Assembly (NCBI GenBank): GCA_025936045.1 | Contig: JAICUB010000028.1 | Location: 1 to 64,000 of the forward strand | Source: Polyangiaceae bacterium | GTDB taxonomy: Bacteria > Myxococcota_A > Polyangia > Polyangiales > Polyangiaceae | Length of the DNA: 64,000 bases | Direction of reading: 5' to 3' | Shown here: piece after piece, positions 45,257 to 54,327 of the stretch | Numbering within the stretch: the stretch's first letter is position 1 | Layout of the letters: every line of letters begins with the position of its first letter | Notes under the pieces: generated by a model | Database searches by the model: none | What the model was told of the DNA's origin: nothing | The model's input: the letters and a program-made list of their open reading frames with translations, nothing else | Made by a program: the position numbers and the translations under genes

Positions 45257-46897
45257 CTAAGCAGCACCGAAGCGGATTTCGCGCGCGGCGAGGCTTGCTT
45301 GCGTCTCTCCCGGAGCGGGCTCGAATCCGGCGGCGAAGCGCTCGGCGAGGGCGCTGATCGTCAGACTCGGGTTCACGCCGAGGTTTCCCGGAATCACGCT
45401 GCCGTCACACACGTAAAGTCCCGGGTGCCCGAAAACTTCGTGCCGTGCGTCGATGACGCCCGTCTCGGCCGAGGGCGCGATGGCGCAGCCTCCCAGAATG
45501 TGCGCGGTCGCGGGCGTTCGCAGCAGCACCTCCGAAATCACGTTTTGCGGCTCGCCGTGCAGCTCCTCGGCGAGGTGCTCGGCGGCCTCCTGCGCCACGG
45601 GCATGTAACTCGGGATCGGTTTGTCCGTGGGCCGACCCTCGAGCCGCCGCGCGCCCGTGAGGAGCGACCGCCCGAGACGCAACCGCAAATGCTGATCGAG
45701 CGTCTGCATCACGAGCAAAATGATGGTGCTGCGTGCCCAGTCGGCCACCGTCCAGAGCCGCAGCATGCGCGGCAGGCGCCGCAGCACTCGCAGTAAGAGC
45801 TTGAGCGGCCGCGTGAACGCGTTGCCGTCCGGCGTGAGCGGCACGCCGAGCAGCCGCATCGCGCCGGAGCCGCTCGAGTAACGCACGCTTTCGATCTTGG
45901 TCAGCGAGTTCGGATGAAAGGCCGCGCCGATCGCGATCCCGCGCGAGAGGTCGCGGTGCGCTTCGAAGCTCGTCGCGCCGAGCAGGCTCTCACCGTTCGT
46001 GCGCACGAATTCGCCGAGTCGCGGCGAGAGCCGCGGCAGCGTACCGAACTCATCGCGATTTTTGAGCAGGAGCTCGATGCTGCCGAGCACGCCGGCCGCC
46101 ACGATCACGCGCTTGGCCCGGAAGGTCCGGCCTCGTCGCGAAAACCACGCCGTGGTCTCTTGCGTCTCCACCTCGTAGCCGTCGCCGGTCGGCACGATCC
46201 GCAGCGCACGTCGCTCGGGAAACACGCGGGCGCCGAAGCGCTCGGCGAAGTAGAGGTAGTTGCGATCGAGCGTGTTCTTCGCGCCGAAGCGACAGCCGAC
46301 CATGCAGCCGCCGCAGAGGACGCAGCCGGTGCGCTCGGGACCGGCGCCGCCGAAGAACGGATCCGGCACGGTGACGCCCGGCGACCCGAAATAGACGCCG
46401 ACCTCGGTCGCGTGGAACGTGCTCTCGGCGCCCATGCGCGCGCTCACGCGCCGGAGCGTCCGTTCACCCTCTTCGAGCGCGGGGTTGCGTGTGACGCCCA
46501 GCATGCGGCGCGCCGTCTCGTAGTGCGGCTCGAGCTCTCGCCGCCAATCGACGCTTTTGCCCCACGACGGATGCGCGAATACGTCGTCGCTCGGGCGCAT
46601 CAGCGTGTTCGCGTAAACCAGGCTGCCGCCGCCGACGCCCGCGCCGTGCAGGACCATGACGCCCTTCAGCAACGTGATGTTCTGGATGCCGAAACAGCGG
46701 AGCTTGGGCGCCCACAGGTATTTGAAGGCGTCCCAATTGCTCTTCGGGAAATCAGCGGCGCGCCAGCGTTTGCCCGCCTCGAGCACCGCGACGCGGTAGC
46801 CCTTCTGCGCGAGACGCATCGCCGAAATGCTGCCGCCGAAGCCGCTGCCGATGACGACGAAATCGAACGTCTCGGGCGCCGCGCCGGCGGTGGACAT
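45257..46897 (-). CDS. GMC-family oxidoreductase (cholesterol-oxidase-like)
   Basis: The 546-residue flavoprotein has an FAD-binding Rossmann loop (IGSGFGG, 16-22), GVMVLHGAGVGGGSLVYANT around the flavin, a Cys cluster CVLCGGCMVGCRFGAKNT, and the C-terminal GMC motif with HILGGCAIAP and NLGVNPSLTISALAERFA. The layout and Cys cluster resemble the actinobacterial and myxobacterial cholesterol-oxidase-like GMC group. It would oxidise an alcohol, perhaps a sterol or lipid. No partner gene is near. There is no signal peptide, so it should be cytoplasmic. Confidence 0.9.
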   Translation of the reverse strand: MSTAGAAPETFDFVVIGSGFGGSISAMRLAQKGYRVAVLEAGKRWRAADFPKSNWDAFKYLWAPKLRCFGIQNITLLKGVMVLHGAGVGGGSLVYANTLMRPSDDVFAHPSWGKSVDWRRELEPHYETARRMLGVTRNPALEEGERTLRRVSARMGAESTFHATEVGVYFGSPGVTVPDPFFGGAGPERTGCVLCGGCMVGCRFGAKNTLDRNYLYFAERFGARVFPERRALRIVPTGDGYEVETQETTAWFSRRGRTFRAKRVIVAAGVLGSIELLLKNRDEFGTLPRLSPRLGEFVRTNGESLLGATSFEAHRDLSRGIAIGAAFHPNSLTKIESVRYSSGSGAMRLLGVPLTPDGNAFTRPLKLLLRVLRRLPRMLRLWTVADWARSTIILLVMQTLDQHLRLRLGRSLLTGARRLEGRPTDKPIPSYMPVAQEAAEHLAEELHGEPQNVISEVLLRTPATAHILGGCAIAPSAETGVIDARHEVFGHPGLYVCDGSVIPGNLGVNPSLTISALAERFAAGFEPAPGETQASLAAREIRFGAA

Positions 46898-46957
46898 CGC
46901 TCGTAGTCTACCGCGCGCTGTTCTCGGGCGCGCCGCACGGTGGTAGGCGAGGGTAGG

Positions 46958-47527
46958 ATGCCGCGGCCGAATTGGTTCTTCGCGTTTCCGCTCGACGGCA
47001 GCTTCGTGCTCGAGTTACCGGAGCCACCGCCGGCGCTGCGCCGTTTTCACCCCGAGGACGTGCACATGACCCTGGCTTTTCTGGGTGGGTGCGGGCAGGC
47101 GGCGGCCGAGCGCACGTTGGCGCGTCTGGACGAAGAGCTCGCGAGCGCGCCCGTCGGGAAGCTCGATGTCTCGCTCGGCGAGATCGTGCCGATGGGCGCG
47201 CAGCGGCGCTACACGGCGCTCTCGGCGCTGCTCGTGGAAGGTCGCGCCGCAGCGACCGAGTGCCTCTCTGAGCTCGGCGGGCTGCTCCACGAAACGGCGC
47301 TCGGCCGCCGGCCGAGCCGCCCCGCAAAGCCGCACGTCACCGTGGCGCGGCCACGGCCGCGCGCGAGCGACGCGGACCGCCTCGCGGGGCTCGCGTGGGC
47401 ACATACGCTCGACGTAGGCGCCGTGCGTCAAACGCTCGGGCGTATCGCCCTCTACACGTGGGCGGAGGTGCGACGCGAGCGCCTCTTTCGGATCGTCGCG
47501 GAACGAACGCTCCACCCGCCGGGTTGA
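46958..47527 (+). CDS. thpR: RNA 2',3'-cyclic phosphodiesterase
   Basis: The 189-residue product has the two HxT motifs of the 2H phosphoesterase family: His36-Met-Thr38 in HMTLAFLG and His126-Val-Thr128 in HVTVARP, spaced as expected. This family opens 2',3'-cyclic phosphates at RNA ends and was first known as a 2'-5' RNA ligase. The ATG at 46958 was chosen over the GTG at 46940 because it gives the usual start. The gene is divergent from the GMC oxidoreductase with 60 bp between the starts. Confidence 0.88.
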   Translation: MPRPNWFFAFPLDGSFVLELPEPPPALRRFHPEDVHMTLAFLGGCGQAAAERTLARLDEELASAPVGKLDVSLGEIVPMGAQRRYTALSALLVEGRAAATECLSELGGLLHETALGRRPSRPAKPHVTVARPRPRASDADRLAGLAWAHTLDVGAVRQTLGRIALYTWAEVRRERLFRIVAERTLHPPG

Positions 47528-47637
47528 ATGTGCGTGGGGACGGTGCGGAGCTAAGATCCGAGGTTCCTGCAACGACGGAAATGAGCCGACAGGAAGCTCT
47601 CGAACATCTTAACGCGTATGACCTTCTGGAGATTCGG

Positions 47638-48075
47638 ATGAAGTTTGCCCGCCTTGCCTTGGCTGCCCTCGCCTCGTTCTCGCTCGTGCTGAGCGCGCCC
47701 GCCTACGGCGAGGCCGGGGTCTCGCACAACGGCGTGCGGCTCGAGGTTGCGGTGGGCCGCGGCCGCGGGCGGGTGCTCTGCGCCGTGTACGAACGTACTG
47801 GCTGGCTCAAGCGGCCGGTCCACGCGTCCGCTTCGGCGATCCGGGGCAACGTCGCCGTGTGTGAGTTCGGTGATCTCAAGCCAGGTACCTACGCCGTCGG
47901 TGCCTTCCAGGATGAAAACTTGAACGGTCGGCTCGATCGCAGCTGGACTGGCGGCGCCGCGGAGCCCTGGTGCGTCTCGAACGAGGCGCGCGGCATGCTC
48001 GGTCCGCCGTCCTTCAAATCGGCAAGCTTCGCCGTGGGCGAAGGAACCGTGAATTTGCGCTGCCGAGCGCGCTGA
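47638..48075 (+). CDS. DUF2141-domain exported protein
   Basis: The 145-residue product has a clear Sec signal (LALAALASFSLVLSAPAYG) and one DUF2141-like beta domain: VLCAVYERTGWLKRP, FGDLKPGTYAVGAFQDENLNGRLDRSW and a tail with two more Cys. The DENLNGRLD turn, typical of the family, looks like a metal- or ligand-binding loop. It is presumably periplasmic. The ATG at 47638 was chosen since GGAG lies seven bases upstream. Function is not established for the family. Confidence 0.85.
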   Translation: MKFARLALAALASFSLVLSAPAYGEAGVSHNGVRLEVAVGRGRGRVLCAVYERTGWLKRPVHASASAIRGNVAVCEFGDLKPGTYAVGAFQDENLNGRLDRSWTGGAAEPWCVSNEARGMLGPPSFKSASFAVGEGTVNLRCRAR

Positions 48076-48169
48076 CGGCGGACCTCCGTCGCGCCCTGTC
48101 GCTCGTTCTTGCCCGGCGCTCGTGATCTGCCCGTGCCAAGGCCGGCGGACTCGTACTATGGTCGCGCCC

Positions 48170-49954
48170 ATGCACGGCAGTCGTAGTGGTTCGACGGTGA
48201 GGGTTTCGACCGGTCTCGTCGCGGCGGCGGCGCTCGTCAGCCTGACGGGTTGTGGCGATGACGCGAGCGAGAAGGCTTGGGGCGCTCTCTCGACCTGCCT
48301 CGCCGGTCCCGCGGCGAGCGCGCCGGTCGCCGAGCGCGTGCCCAAAATCCGCGCCGTGATGCTCGGCAACCCGCCCTCCACGTCGAAGGACGCGTGGCCG
48401 AAGCGCTGCGCCCCGTACGCCGACGACCTCTACGCCTCGCTCGACGACTCGGGGAAGCCGGCGATCTTGAAGCGCAAGCTACACGATCGTTTCGGCTGCA
48501 CCGCTCAGAAGGGCAGCTGCGCGCTCACGTCCGACGCGTCGTTCGTCTCCGTCACGACCGAGCTCTGGGAGGCGGCGGCGGGCGCTGAGGTCAAGCCACT
48601 GCCCGCGACGGGCGTGACCGCGCCGACCCCGGCGCCGCCCCCGCCCATCGACGCGAAGAGCTGGAAGAGCTTCACCGACAAGCCCCTGCGCGTTTCGGGC
48701 CCCGTGCTCACGAGCGACGGCCGCGCCCTCGTCGTCTTGAAGACGGCGGAAGGACGCGTGAAGCCGATCGGGTGCGAATTTGCGGCCGGGTTCGGCAAGG
48801 TGCGCTGCGTCACGTCCAACGACAAAGTGCCCGAGCTACCGCCGCAGAGCGTCGAAGTGGTGAACGACGCCAAGGGCCTTTACGCGGCCGGTCTGACCGA
48901 CACGGGTCTCGTCGCGTACAACCTCGAGACCGGCGAAACGTCGGCGGTGAAGGGCCGCAGCGGGCACCTCATCCGCGACGGCGTCGCCGTCGAAAAGCCG
49001 AGCACGCAAGACATCACGGGCGGCCCGCCCGATCCGAACGCCAAGCCCGACCCGAAGGCGAAGAAGGGCAAGGCCAAACCGGCGAAGGCGGCCAAGCCCG
49101 CCAAGGGCAAGTCGCCCATGCTGCAAAAGCCGGCCGGCGCCGCCGCGACGGACGAAGGTTTTCTCGCCGTCGAGCTCACGAACGGCAAGGCCTCGAAGGG
49201 CGTGAAGCTCCCCGTTGCGAGCCCGGTCGGTGAACCCGTCGTCGTCTCGAATCAAATCCTATCGCTCACGCCGGTGGAAGGCGGCGTCGCGCTCGATATC
49301 GAGGCGCTCTCGCACGGCCGTCTGAAGAGCGGAGGCAGCGTCAAAGGCGCGTTCGCCGGGCCGTTCCATACCTGCCAAAAGGGCGATTTCTACGGGGTTG
49401 CCACCTACGCCGGGCACGCCGGGCAAGGCAGCGCCAAAGCAACCGGCGGTGACGGCAAGACGGCCCTCACGTTCCTCGCATTTCAGGGCGGCAGCTGGTC
49501 GAAACCGGCCGAGGCGACGCTGCCATTCGAACGTACGGGCGAGTCCGACCTCGTTTGCTCCGCGGGCAGCGCGAGCGTCGCCTGGTTCAAGGGTGACAAG
49601 GCGCAGGCGACGGTCGGACGCATCGATTGCAAGGCCGACGGCTGCAAATCGAACGAGGTGAACCTGCCGAGCTTCGACAGCACCTATCTCTGGGCGGTGG
49701 CCCCTCTCGGTGAAAAGGTGTTCGTGCTCTACCGCTCGTCGCTCGGCGACACGCGCGTGCGCATCGCGCCGCTCGCCGATTTGCCGAACGCGAAGGACAG
49801 CGTGCTGTTCGACGTGGGTGATTTCGGCGGACCGAGCACGGGTGACCTCAGCGTGCTCGCCACCGACCAGGCCGCGCTGCTCTTGTTCCGCGGCGACAAA
49901 CCGGTAGCGCTGCGGCTCGGCGCCGACGGCGCCGTGAGCGTGGTCGCGTCCTGA
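48170..49954 (+). CDS. Lipoprotein of unknown function, possible beta-propeller
   Basis: From the ATG at 48170 the product is 594 residues. It has a lipoprotein signal (AAALVSLTGCGD), an N-terminal helical part with several Cys (STCLAGPAA, KRCAPYADDL, RFGCTAQKGSCAL), then a Lys/Pro/Ala segment around 300-320. The rest has repeating beta-rich units of about 60 residues (RALVVLKTAEGRVKP, GKTALTFLAFQGGSW, DQAALLLFRGDKPVAL) that could form a propeller. I do not recognise the family. It starts on the same strand as the DUF2141 gene and a TPR lipoprotein follows, so surface work is likely. Confidence 0.75.
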   Translation: MHGSRSGSTVRVSTGLVAAAALVSLTGCGDDASEKAWGALSTCLAGPAASAPVAERVPKIRAVMLGNPPSTSKDAWPKRCAPYADDLYASLDDSGKPAILKRKLHDRFGCTAQKGSCALTSDASFVSVTTELWEAAAGAEVKPLPATGVTAPTPAPPPPIDAKSWKSFTDKPLRVSGPVLTSDGRALVVLKTAEGRVKPIGCEFAAGFGKVRCVTSNDKVPELPPQSVEVVNDAKGLYAAGLTDTGLVAYNLETGETSAVKGRSGHLIRDGVAVEKPSTQDITGGPPDPNAKPDPKAKKGKAKPAKAAKPAKGKSPMLQKPAGAAATDEGFLAVELTNGKASKGVKLPVASPVGEPVVVSNQILSLTPVEGGVALDIEALSHGRLKSGGSVKGAFAGPFHTCQKGDFYGVATYAGHAGQGSAKATGGDGKTALTFLAFQGGSWSKPAEATLPFERTGESDLVCSAGSASVAWFKGDKAQATVGRIDCKADGCKSNEVNLPSFDSTYLWAVAPLGEKVFVLYRSSLGDTRVRIAPLADLPNAKDSVLFDVGDFGGPSTGDLSVLATDQAALLLFRGDKPVALRLGADGAVSVVAS

Positions 49955-49965
49955 TTTTTCGGCGC

Positions 49966-51393
49966 TTGTCAGTGCGAAGCGTTGGCTTGCTCCTAGTCCT
50001 CACTGCGTGCGCGGCTTCCCCGCCCGCTCCAGCGCCGGCCGCGCCCGAGCCCTCCCCCGAACCCCCGTCTCACTCCGAGCCCGAAGGCGCCGCGGATTGG
50101 CTGCGCCGCGGCGCGTCGTTGATCAAGCTCGGCGAGATGGGGACGCACGACGCGTTCGAGCAGGCCAAGGAGGCGCTTCTCAATTGCGTCGAACGCGATC
50201 CCGGCTTGGCGGAGTGCCAGTACCTGCTCGGCGAAGCGTGCGAGTTCACGGAGGACGAGACGTGCGCTGCCCAGCGCTACACGACCGCCGTGACCGAGTC
50301 TCCGTCTTCGCCCATGTACTACGCGCCGCTCGCGCAGACGTACCTCCGTTTCAAGCTGTACGATCAGGCGCAACAGGTGCTGCGCGAGGGCATTCGGCGT
50401 ATCCCGCGCGAGCTCGCCAACGCGCCCGACATCCTCGGCCTCTACCGCATGCTCGCGCACATCGCGGACGTGCGCGGTGACGCCGAGGGCCGCGTCAAAG
50501 CGCTCGAGGAAGGCGCGCGCGAAGGTGGCAGCTCTCCCGACCTCGATTTCGAGCTCGGCCTCGCGTACCTCGATGTGCAGCCGCCGCGCAAGGCCGACGC
50601 CTACCGCTCGTTCATTCGCTTCGGCAAGCGCGTGTGTGACGGGCCCGCGGCGTCGTTCTACAAGACCGAGTGCACCTTCATGCAGCGTTCGCTCGCGCGT
50701 CTCGGCATCGCGGGACAGGTCGAGCCCGAGGGTGAGAGCGCGAGCGAGCCCCCCGCGCCCGTGACCATCGTGCCTGCGAGCGTCCCCCTGCTCTTGCCGC
50801 CGCCCGTCGCGCTCACGGTCGCTCCGCTGAAGGTCGGCGAGGACTTCACCGTGTGGGGCGCAAGCTACGCGTTACGCAGCCGCGCGCACCGGAGCGAAGT
50901 GGTGAGCGAGGATGACGAACATCCCATCACGATCACCGGCTACATCACGCGGACGAACCTACCGGACGCCCCGAAGTGCGCGGTGCATCGCCCGGGTCGA
51001 GCCGATCCCGAAGGCTGCGTCAGCCCTTTTCCGACCTTCTGGCTCGGCGACAGCAAGGACGCGCCCCCCGAAGATTGCATCAGCGTGCTCGGCTGGGCGT
51101 CGAATTTCCCGCAAGTCTACGAGGCCATCCGCGCGTTCGATCGACGCAACCCGAGCCAATACATCGACGGCTTTTTGGGCGTCGCGGTGCCGAACCCGCT
51201 CCCCGCCGTCGGCGCGAAGGTCACCGTCCGCGGTACCTACGGGCCGAAGTTCGGCGTGGCCACGGTCGGGATCGAGCCCGAGCCGACCATGGGCATCCTC
51301 ACGTACCGGAGCTACACCGTGCTCGAGCAAGCGCCCGAGCTCGGGACGTTGCCGGGCGTCGCGCGTAAGACGCCGCAGCCGCCTTCGCACTGA
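49966..51393 (+). CDS. TPR-containing lipoprotein
   Basis: The product is about 475 residues; the start is a TTG at 49966 or a GTG at 49972. It has a very short lipoprotein signal (LLLVLTACAAS), a Pro/Ala spacer, a TPR-like helical region with several repeats (residues about 45-245) and a Pro-rich hinge. A C-terminal domain with Cys and Trp residues (VLGWASNFPQVYEAIRAFD) ends it. It lies 11 bp downstream of the propeller-like lipoprotein gene, so the two are probably an operon. TPR lipoproteins often scaffold outer-membrane complexes; this role is inferred. Confidence 0.78.
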   Translation: MSVRSVGLLLVLTACAASPPAPAPAAPEPSPEPPSHSEPEGAADWLRRGASLIKLGEMGTHDAFEQAKEALLNCVERDPGLAECQYLLGEACEFTEDETCAAQRYTTAVTESPSSPMYYAPLAQTYLRFKLYDQAQQVLREGIRRIPRELANAPDILGLYRMLAHIADVRGDAEGRVKALEEGAREGGSSPDLDFELGLAYLDVQPPRKADAYRSFIRFGKRVCDGPAASFYKTECTFMQRSLARLGIAGQVEPEGESASEPPAPVTIVPASVPLLLPPPVALTVAPLKVGEDFTVWGASYALRSRAHRSEVVSEDDEHPITITGYITRTNLPDAPKCAVHRPGRADPEGCVSPFPTFWLGDSKDAPPEDCISVLGWASNFPQVYEAIRAFDRRNPSQYIDGFLGVAVPNPLPAVGAKVTVRGTYGPKFGVATVGIEPEPTMGILTYRSYTVLEQAPELGTLPGVARKTPQPPSH

Positions 51394-51418
51394 AGGCCCG
51401 CGTGCCCGCGTTCCGCGC

Positions 51419-51796
51419 TCAGTGAATCGACCCGCCCGTTCCGATCCCCCCGGAACCGACCGTACCGCCGCGGCCTAGGGTGCCGCCGGTGCCGACCGTT
51501 CCGCCCGTGCCGACGGTCCCGCCGGCGCCCGGGAGCGGCTGAGCGATCGTGCCGGGTTGGCCGAGCGAGCGCTCGTCGAGCGCGGCAACCGCGCGAGCAT
51601 TCGTGTCACGCGCGGGGCCGTTGAGCGCGTTCGGCACGCCGGGGACCGCCGGCTCGTTCGTCGTCGCCGGCGCGGCGGGTGGGCCCGAGTCGCTGCCGGC
51701 TCTCCCTTGTGGAGGGCTCGTGGGACCGCGATCGGGTGAGCACGCAAAAGGGGTCACGAGTAGGAGCGCAATCAGCATCACTCTCGCGTCGCACAT
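51419..51796 (-). CDS. Small Gly-rich lipoprotein
   Basis: The 125-residue product has a lipoprotein signal (LLLVTPFACSP), an Ala/Pro stretch and a C-terminal tail of Gly-Thr/Val repeats (GGTVGTGGTVGTGGTLGRGG). It carries no globular domain, so it looks like the linker module of the larger surface lipoproteins in the window without a cargo domain. It may be a separate short surface protein or a degenerate form. It is convergent with the TPR lipoprotein gene. Confidence 0.6.
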   Translation of the reverse strand: MCDARVMLIALLLVTPFACSPDRGPTSPPQGRAGSDSGPPAAPATTNEPAVPGVPNALNGPARDTNARAVAALDERSLGQPGTIAQPLPGAGGTVGTGGTVGTGGTLGRGGTVGSGGIGTGGSIH

Positions 51797-52001
51797 GGTT
51801 TCGCCTCCAGACGCGCTCTCGCTGCAGACATCGTGCCTCGCGCTTCGCCGAAATCGAGTGTGCCGGACAGCGAGGCACGCTGCCCCGCGCGAGGCGAGCT
51901 AGCCCCGCGCGCCCAGGGCCGAAGGTGGTTCAACTCCTCGTCGTCTCAGGAACCGGCACAGCCGCGCTCCGCTGGTACGCGGCGTGCAGAACCGGCCGCT
52001 C

Positions 52002-52877
52002 ATGCACACTCGCATGCTTTCCCTCTTGTCCGGTTCGGCGCTCGCGTTCGGGCTCTCGCTTGCGTCGCCCGCGCACGCCGCGCTCGACGCGTGCGGCGGC
52101 ATCTTCCTCACGAGCGACGCGCACTGCTCCTACGTCCCGAAGCAGGAATGCGAGACGAGCTGTCAGACGAGCGCCGTCGAACAGAGCTGCATCGCGACTC
52201 TGGCGACGGATTGCGAGAGCAGCTGTACCGAGACGGCCACGAGCGACTGCACACGGGATTGCCAGACGAGCTGCGTGCAGGATTGCCAGCAGTCGAGCCA
52301 GAGCTCGCGCCGTCTCTGTCGCGGAGAATGCGGCGCCGACTGCGATTCCGATTGCTCGAACTCGGACTCGTCGATTTGCCACGACTCTTGCGGTCACAAC
52401 TGCGACTCGCAGTGTGAAAACCACTGTCACGACGACGATGAGGCGGTCGACTGTTCGACCAAGTGCGGCACCACCTGCGAGGGGCGCTGCACGGCGACCG
52501 CGACCGTCAGCTGCCAGCGGGACTGCCAGACGACGCAATTCGAGACCTGCCAGAACACCACCGTCCAGACGTGTCAGACCGATTGTCACGACCAGGGTGG
52601 CGCGATCTTCTGCGACGGCCAATTCGTGAACGCCTCCGACGTCCAAGCCTGCGCGGCTCAGATCGAAGCAGAGGTGGCGATCCACATCGATCTCGACGTG
52701 AACGTGGACACGTCGAACGCCGTCAAGGTCGACACCAACGGCGACGGCAAATCCGACGTGAGCTGCTCCGTCTCCCCGCGCGAGAAGCTGCTGCGCTCCG
52801 CCGGCACCACCTCCATCATCACCACGCTGTTCGCGCTGCTCGGCGCGCTCTTCATCGTGCGCCGCCGCCGGTTCTGA
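52002..52877 (+). CDS. Secreted Cys-rich protein with C-terminal membrane anchor
   Basis: The 291-residue product (start at 52002) has a Sec signal (SGSALAFGLSLASPAHA) and about 45 Cys residues in a dense repeat of the type CxxxCxxxC (CETSCQTSAVEQSC, CTRDCQTSCVQDC, CGADCDSDCSNSDSSIC). A short domain without Cys follows, then a C-terminal membrane helix and RRRRF. That end looks like a MYXO-CTERM-type sorting tail, but I do not see the usual Cys next to the helix. The protein should be exported and disulphide-bonded; function unknown. Confidence 0.82.
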   Translation: MHTRMLSLLSGSALAFGLSLASPAHAALDACGGIFLTSDAHCSYVPKQECETSCQTSAVEQSCIATLATDCESSCTETATSDCTRDCQTSCVQDCQQSSQSSRRLCRGECGADCDSDCSNSDSSICHDSCGHNCDSQCENHCHDDDEAVDCSTKCGTTCEGRCTATATVSCQRDCQTTQFETCQNTTVQTCQTDCHDQGGAIFCDGQFVNASDVQACAAQIEAEVAIHIDLDVNVDTSNAVKVDTNGDGKSDVSCSVSPREKLLRSAGTTSIITTLFALLGALFIVRRRRF

Positions 52878-52953
52878 AACGGGGTTCACCTTCACGCGCG
52901 GTCCACCGCCTGCTGCCAGCCCCATTTCAGGCGCAATCGGAGACCGATCAAAA

Positions 52954-52971
52954 CTGACATAAGGCTGTCAG
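52954..52971. promoter_or_regulatory. Palindromic operator upstream of GFA gene
   Basis: CTGACATAAGGCTGTCAG is a perfect 6-bp inverted repeat with a 6-bp spacer, 62 bases before the GFA start. Nearly the same sequence, CTGACATAAGACTGACTC, lies at 54227-54244 before the WYL regulator gene. It is the likely site of that regulator. Confidence 0.65.
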
Positions 52972-53032
52972 ACGACGCCGGTAGTCTGAGCTCCATCGAC
53001 GCCGCCTTCGGCGCGCACCGAGGAGACAAGCC

Positions 53033-53530
53033 ATGGAAAAGACTGAGAATACCGGCACGTTCGCGAAGACCCCCGTCCGTCACACCGGCGGCTGCCACTG
53101 CGGCGCCGTTCGCTTCGAGGTCGTGCTCGGCCCGGTGGTCGGGGGCGGCCGCTGCAACTGCAGCATCTGCCAGAAGCTCGCGCCCACGGCGTACAGGGTG
53201 AAGCCAGATGCCCTGCGTCTCCTCGCGGGCGACGAGAGCCTCGGCGCCTACGAGTGGGGCGCCCGCGTTTCGACGCGCTACTTCTGCAAGCACTGCGGCG
53301 TCTACTGCTTCGCCAAGGGGAACCTCCCCGAGCTCGGCGGACATTTCGCTTCCGTGAACCTGAACTGCCTCGACGAGTTCGACGTCGAAGCGCTCGAGAT
53401 CGTCTATTGGGACGGTCGCCACGACAACTGGGCCGCGGGGACGCGCAGCGAGCCGTGGCCGCTCTTTCCCGAGCGCGAAGCCGCGAAGAGCGAACCTCCC
53501 GCACCGGCGAGCTCGGCGCACGCGAACTGA
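53033..53530 (+). CDS. GFA-domain (CENP-V/glutathione-dependent formaldehyde-activating-like) zinc protein
   Basis: The 165-residue product has the zinc-binding pattern of the GFA family: CHCGAVRFE (Cys21, Cys23), CNCSICQK (Cys41, Cys43, Cys46) and CKHCGVYCF (Cys85, Cys88). Some members help glutathione react with formaldehyde, but most are uncharacterised. It has its own promoter with the palindrome at 52954-52971. The convergent WYL regulator gene has the same operator, so regulation by that protein is likely. Confidence 0.9.
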   Translation: MEKTENTGTFAKTPVRHTGGCHCGAVRFEVVLGPVVGGGRCNCSICQKLAPTAYRVKPDALRLLAGDESLGAYEWGARVSTRYFCKHCGVYCFAKGNLPELGGHFASVNLNCLDEFDVEALEIVYWDGRHDNWAAGTRSEPWPLFPEREAAKSEPPAPASSAHAN

Positions 53531-53554
53531 GCTTCGGGCGTGTCGTTCGTGCCG

Positions 53555-54217
53555 TCAGCCGGAAGGCGAGGAGCCGCCGTCGAGCTCTTCGAGCACCTCG
53601 GCCGCCACGATGCGGTCGAGGCGGAAGGGCCGAGTCTCGCCGAGGTCGAGATCGAGCGCATCGAGGCGTGTTTCGTGCCGATCCATGTGCACACCGCGGA
53701 TGCGGATCCGGCGCTTGCTCTCCGTCGAGTTGCCGCCCACGTACGTGATCCTGAGCGGCTGCTGCTCGAACCACGCCCGTTCGACGGCGGTGCGCACCTC
53801 TTTCTTGCACGGCAGCGCCGGCACACCGAAGAACGAGAGCTCCTCGAGCCGAGCGAGCAAGTCGCGCTGTGCGGAGGTACCGAGCGCCGCACGCACCTTG
53901 TCGAGCGCGGACTCGAGCGTGTCGCAGAAGGGCAAGAGCCGCATGTCGATCGCGAAGCGGCCGAGCGCGACGAGCAGCGCCGCTTCGCGGGCCGTGAAGT
54001 TCACGGGCGGCAGGCTATAGCTGCGATCGAGCGCGTAGCCGCCGCCGCGCCCGCGTTCGGCCGCGACCGGCATGGAGGCGGCGCGCAGCGTGTCGAGGTC
54101 GCGATAGATGGTGCGCACCGTGACCTCGAAGCGCTCCGCGAGCGCCTCCGCCGTCACGCCCGTACGGCGGCCTCGCAAGTACTCGGCGAGCGCGAACAGC
54201 CGCTCGGTGCGCTGCAT
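53555..54217 (-). CDS. YafY-type WYL-domain transcriptional regulator
   Basis: The 220-residue regulator has an N-terminal winged HTH of the HTH-11 type (MQRTERLFALAEYLRGRRTGVTAEALAERFEVTVRTIYRDLDTLRAA) and a short WYL-like domain with several conserved hydrophobic positions. Such proteins often control small oxidoreductase, GFA or glyoxalase genes. An operator CTGACATAAGACTGACTC lies ten bases upstream of its start and is nearly identical to the one before the GFA gene, which predicts autoregulation and control of that gene. Confidence 0.88.
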   Translation of the reverse strand: MQRTERLFALAEYLRGRRTGVTAEALAERFEVTVRTIYRDLDTLRAASMPVAAERGRGGGYALDRSYSLPPVNFTAREAALLVALGRFAIDMRLLPFCDTLESALDKVRAALGTSAQRDLLARLEELSFFGVPALPCKKEVRTAVERAWFEQQPLRITYVGGNSTESKRRIRIRGVHMDRHETRLDALDLDLGETRPFRLDRIVAAEVLEELDGGSSPSG

Positions 54218-54226
54218 CGAGCTAAA

Positions 54227-54244
54227 CTGACATAAGACTGACTC
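54227..54244. promoter_or_regulatory. Operator-like motif upstream of WYL regulator
   Basis: CTGACATAAGACTGACTC matches the GFA-gene operator at 52954-52971 in its first half and spacer (one difference in 16 bases) but is imperfect in the second half. It lies ten bases before the start at 54217, where a repressor could block initiation. Confidence 0.6.
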
Positions 54245-54327
54245 CGCCGCCAGCGCCCGAACGGGAATGGGACTTCAGCCGGCGGGTATCTTCTTGGCCG
54301 GTCGCCGCACCGCTGCGGCTTCAGGCA

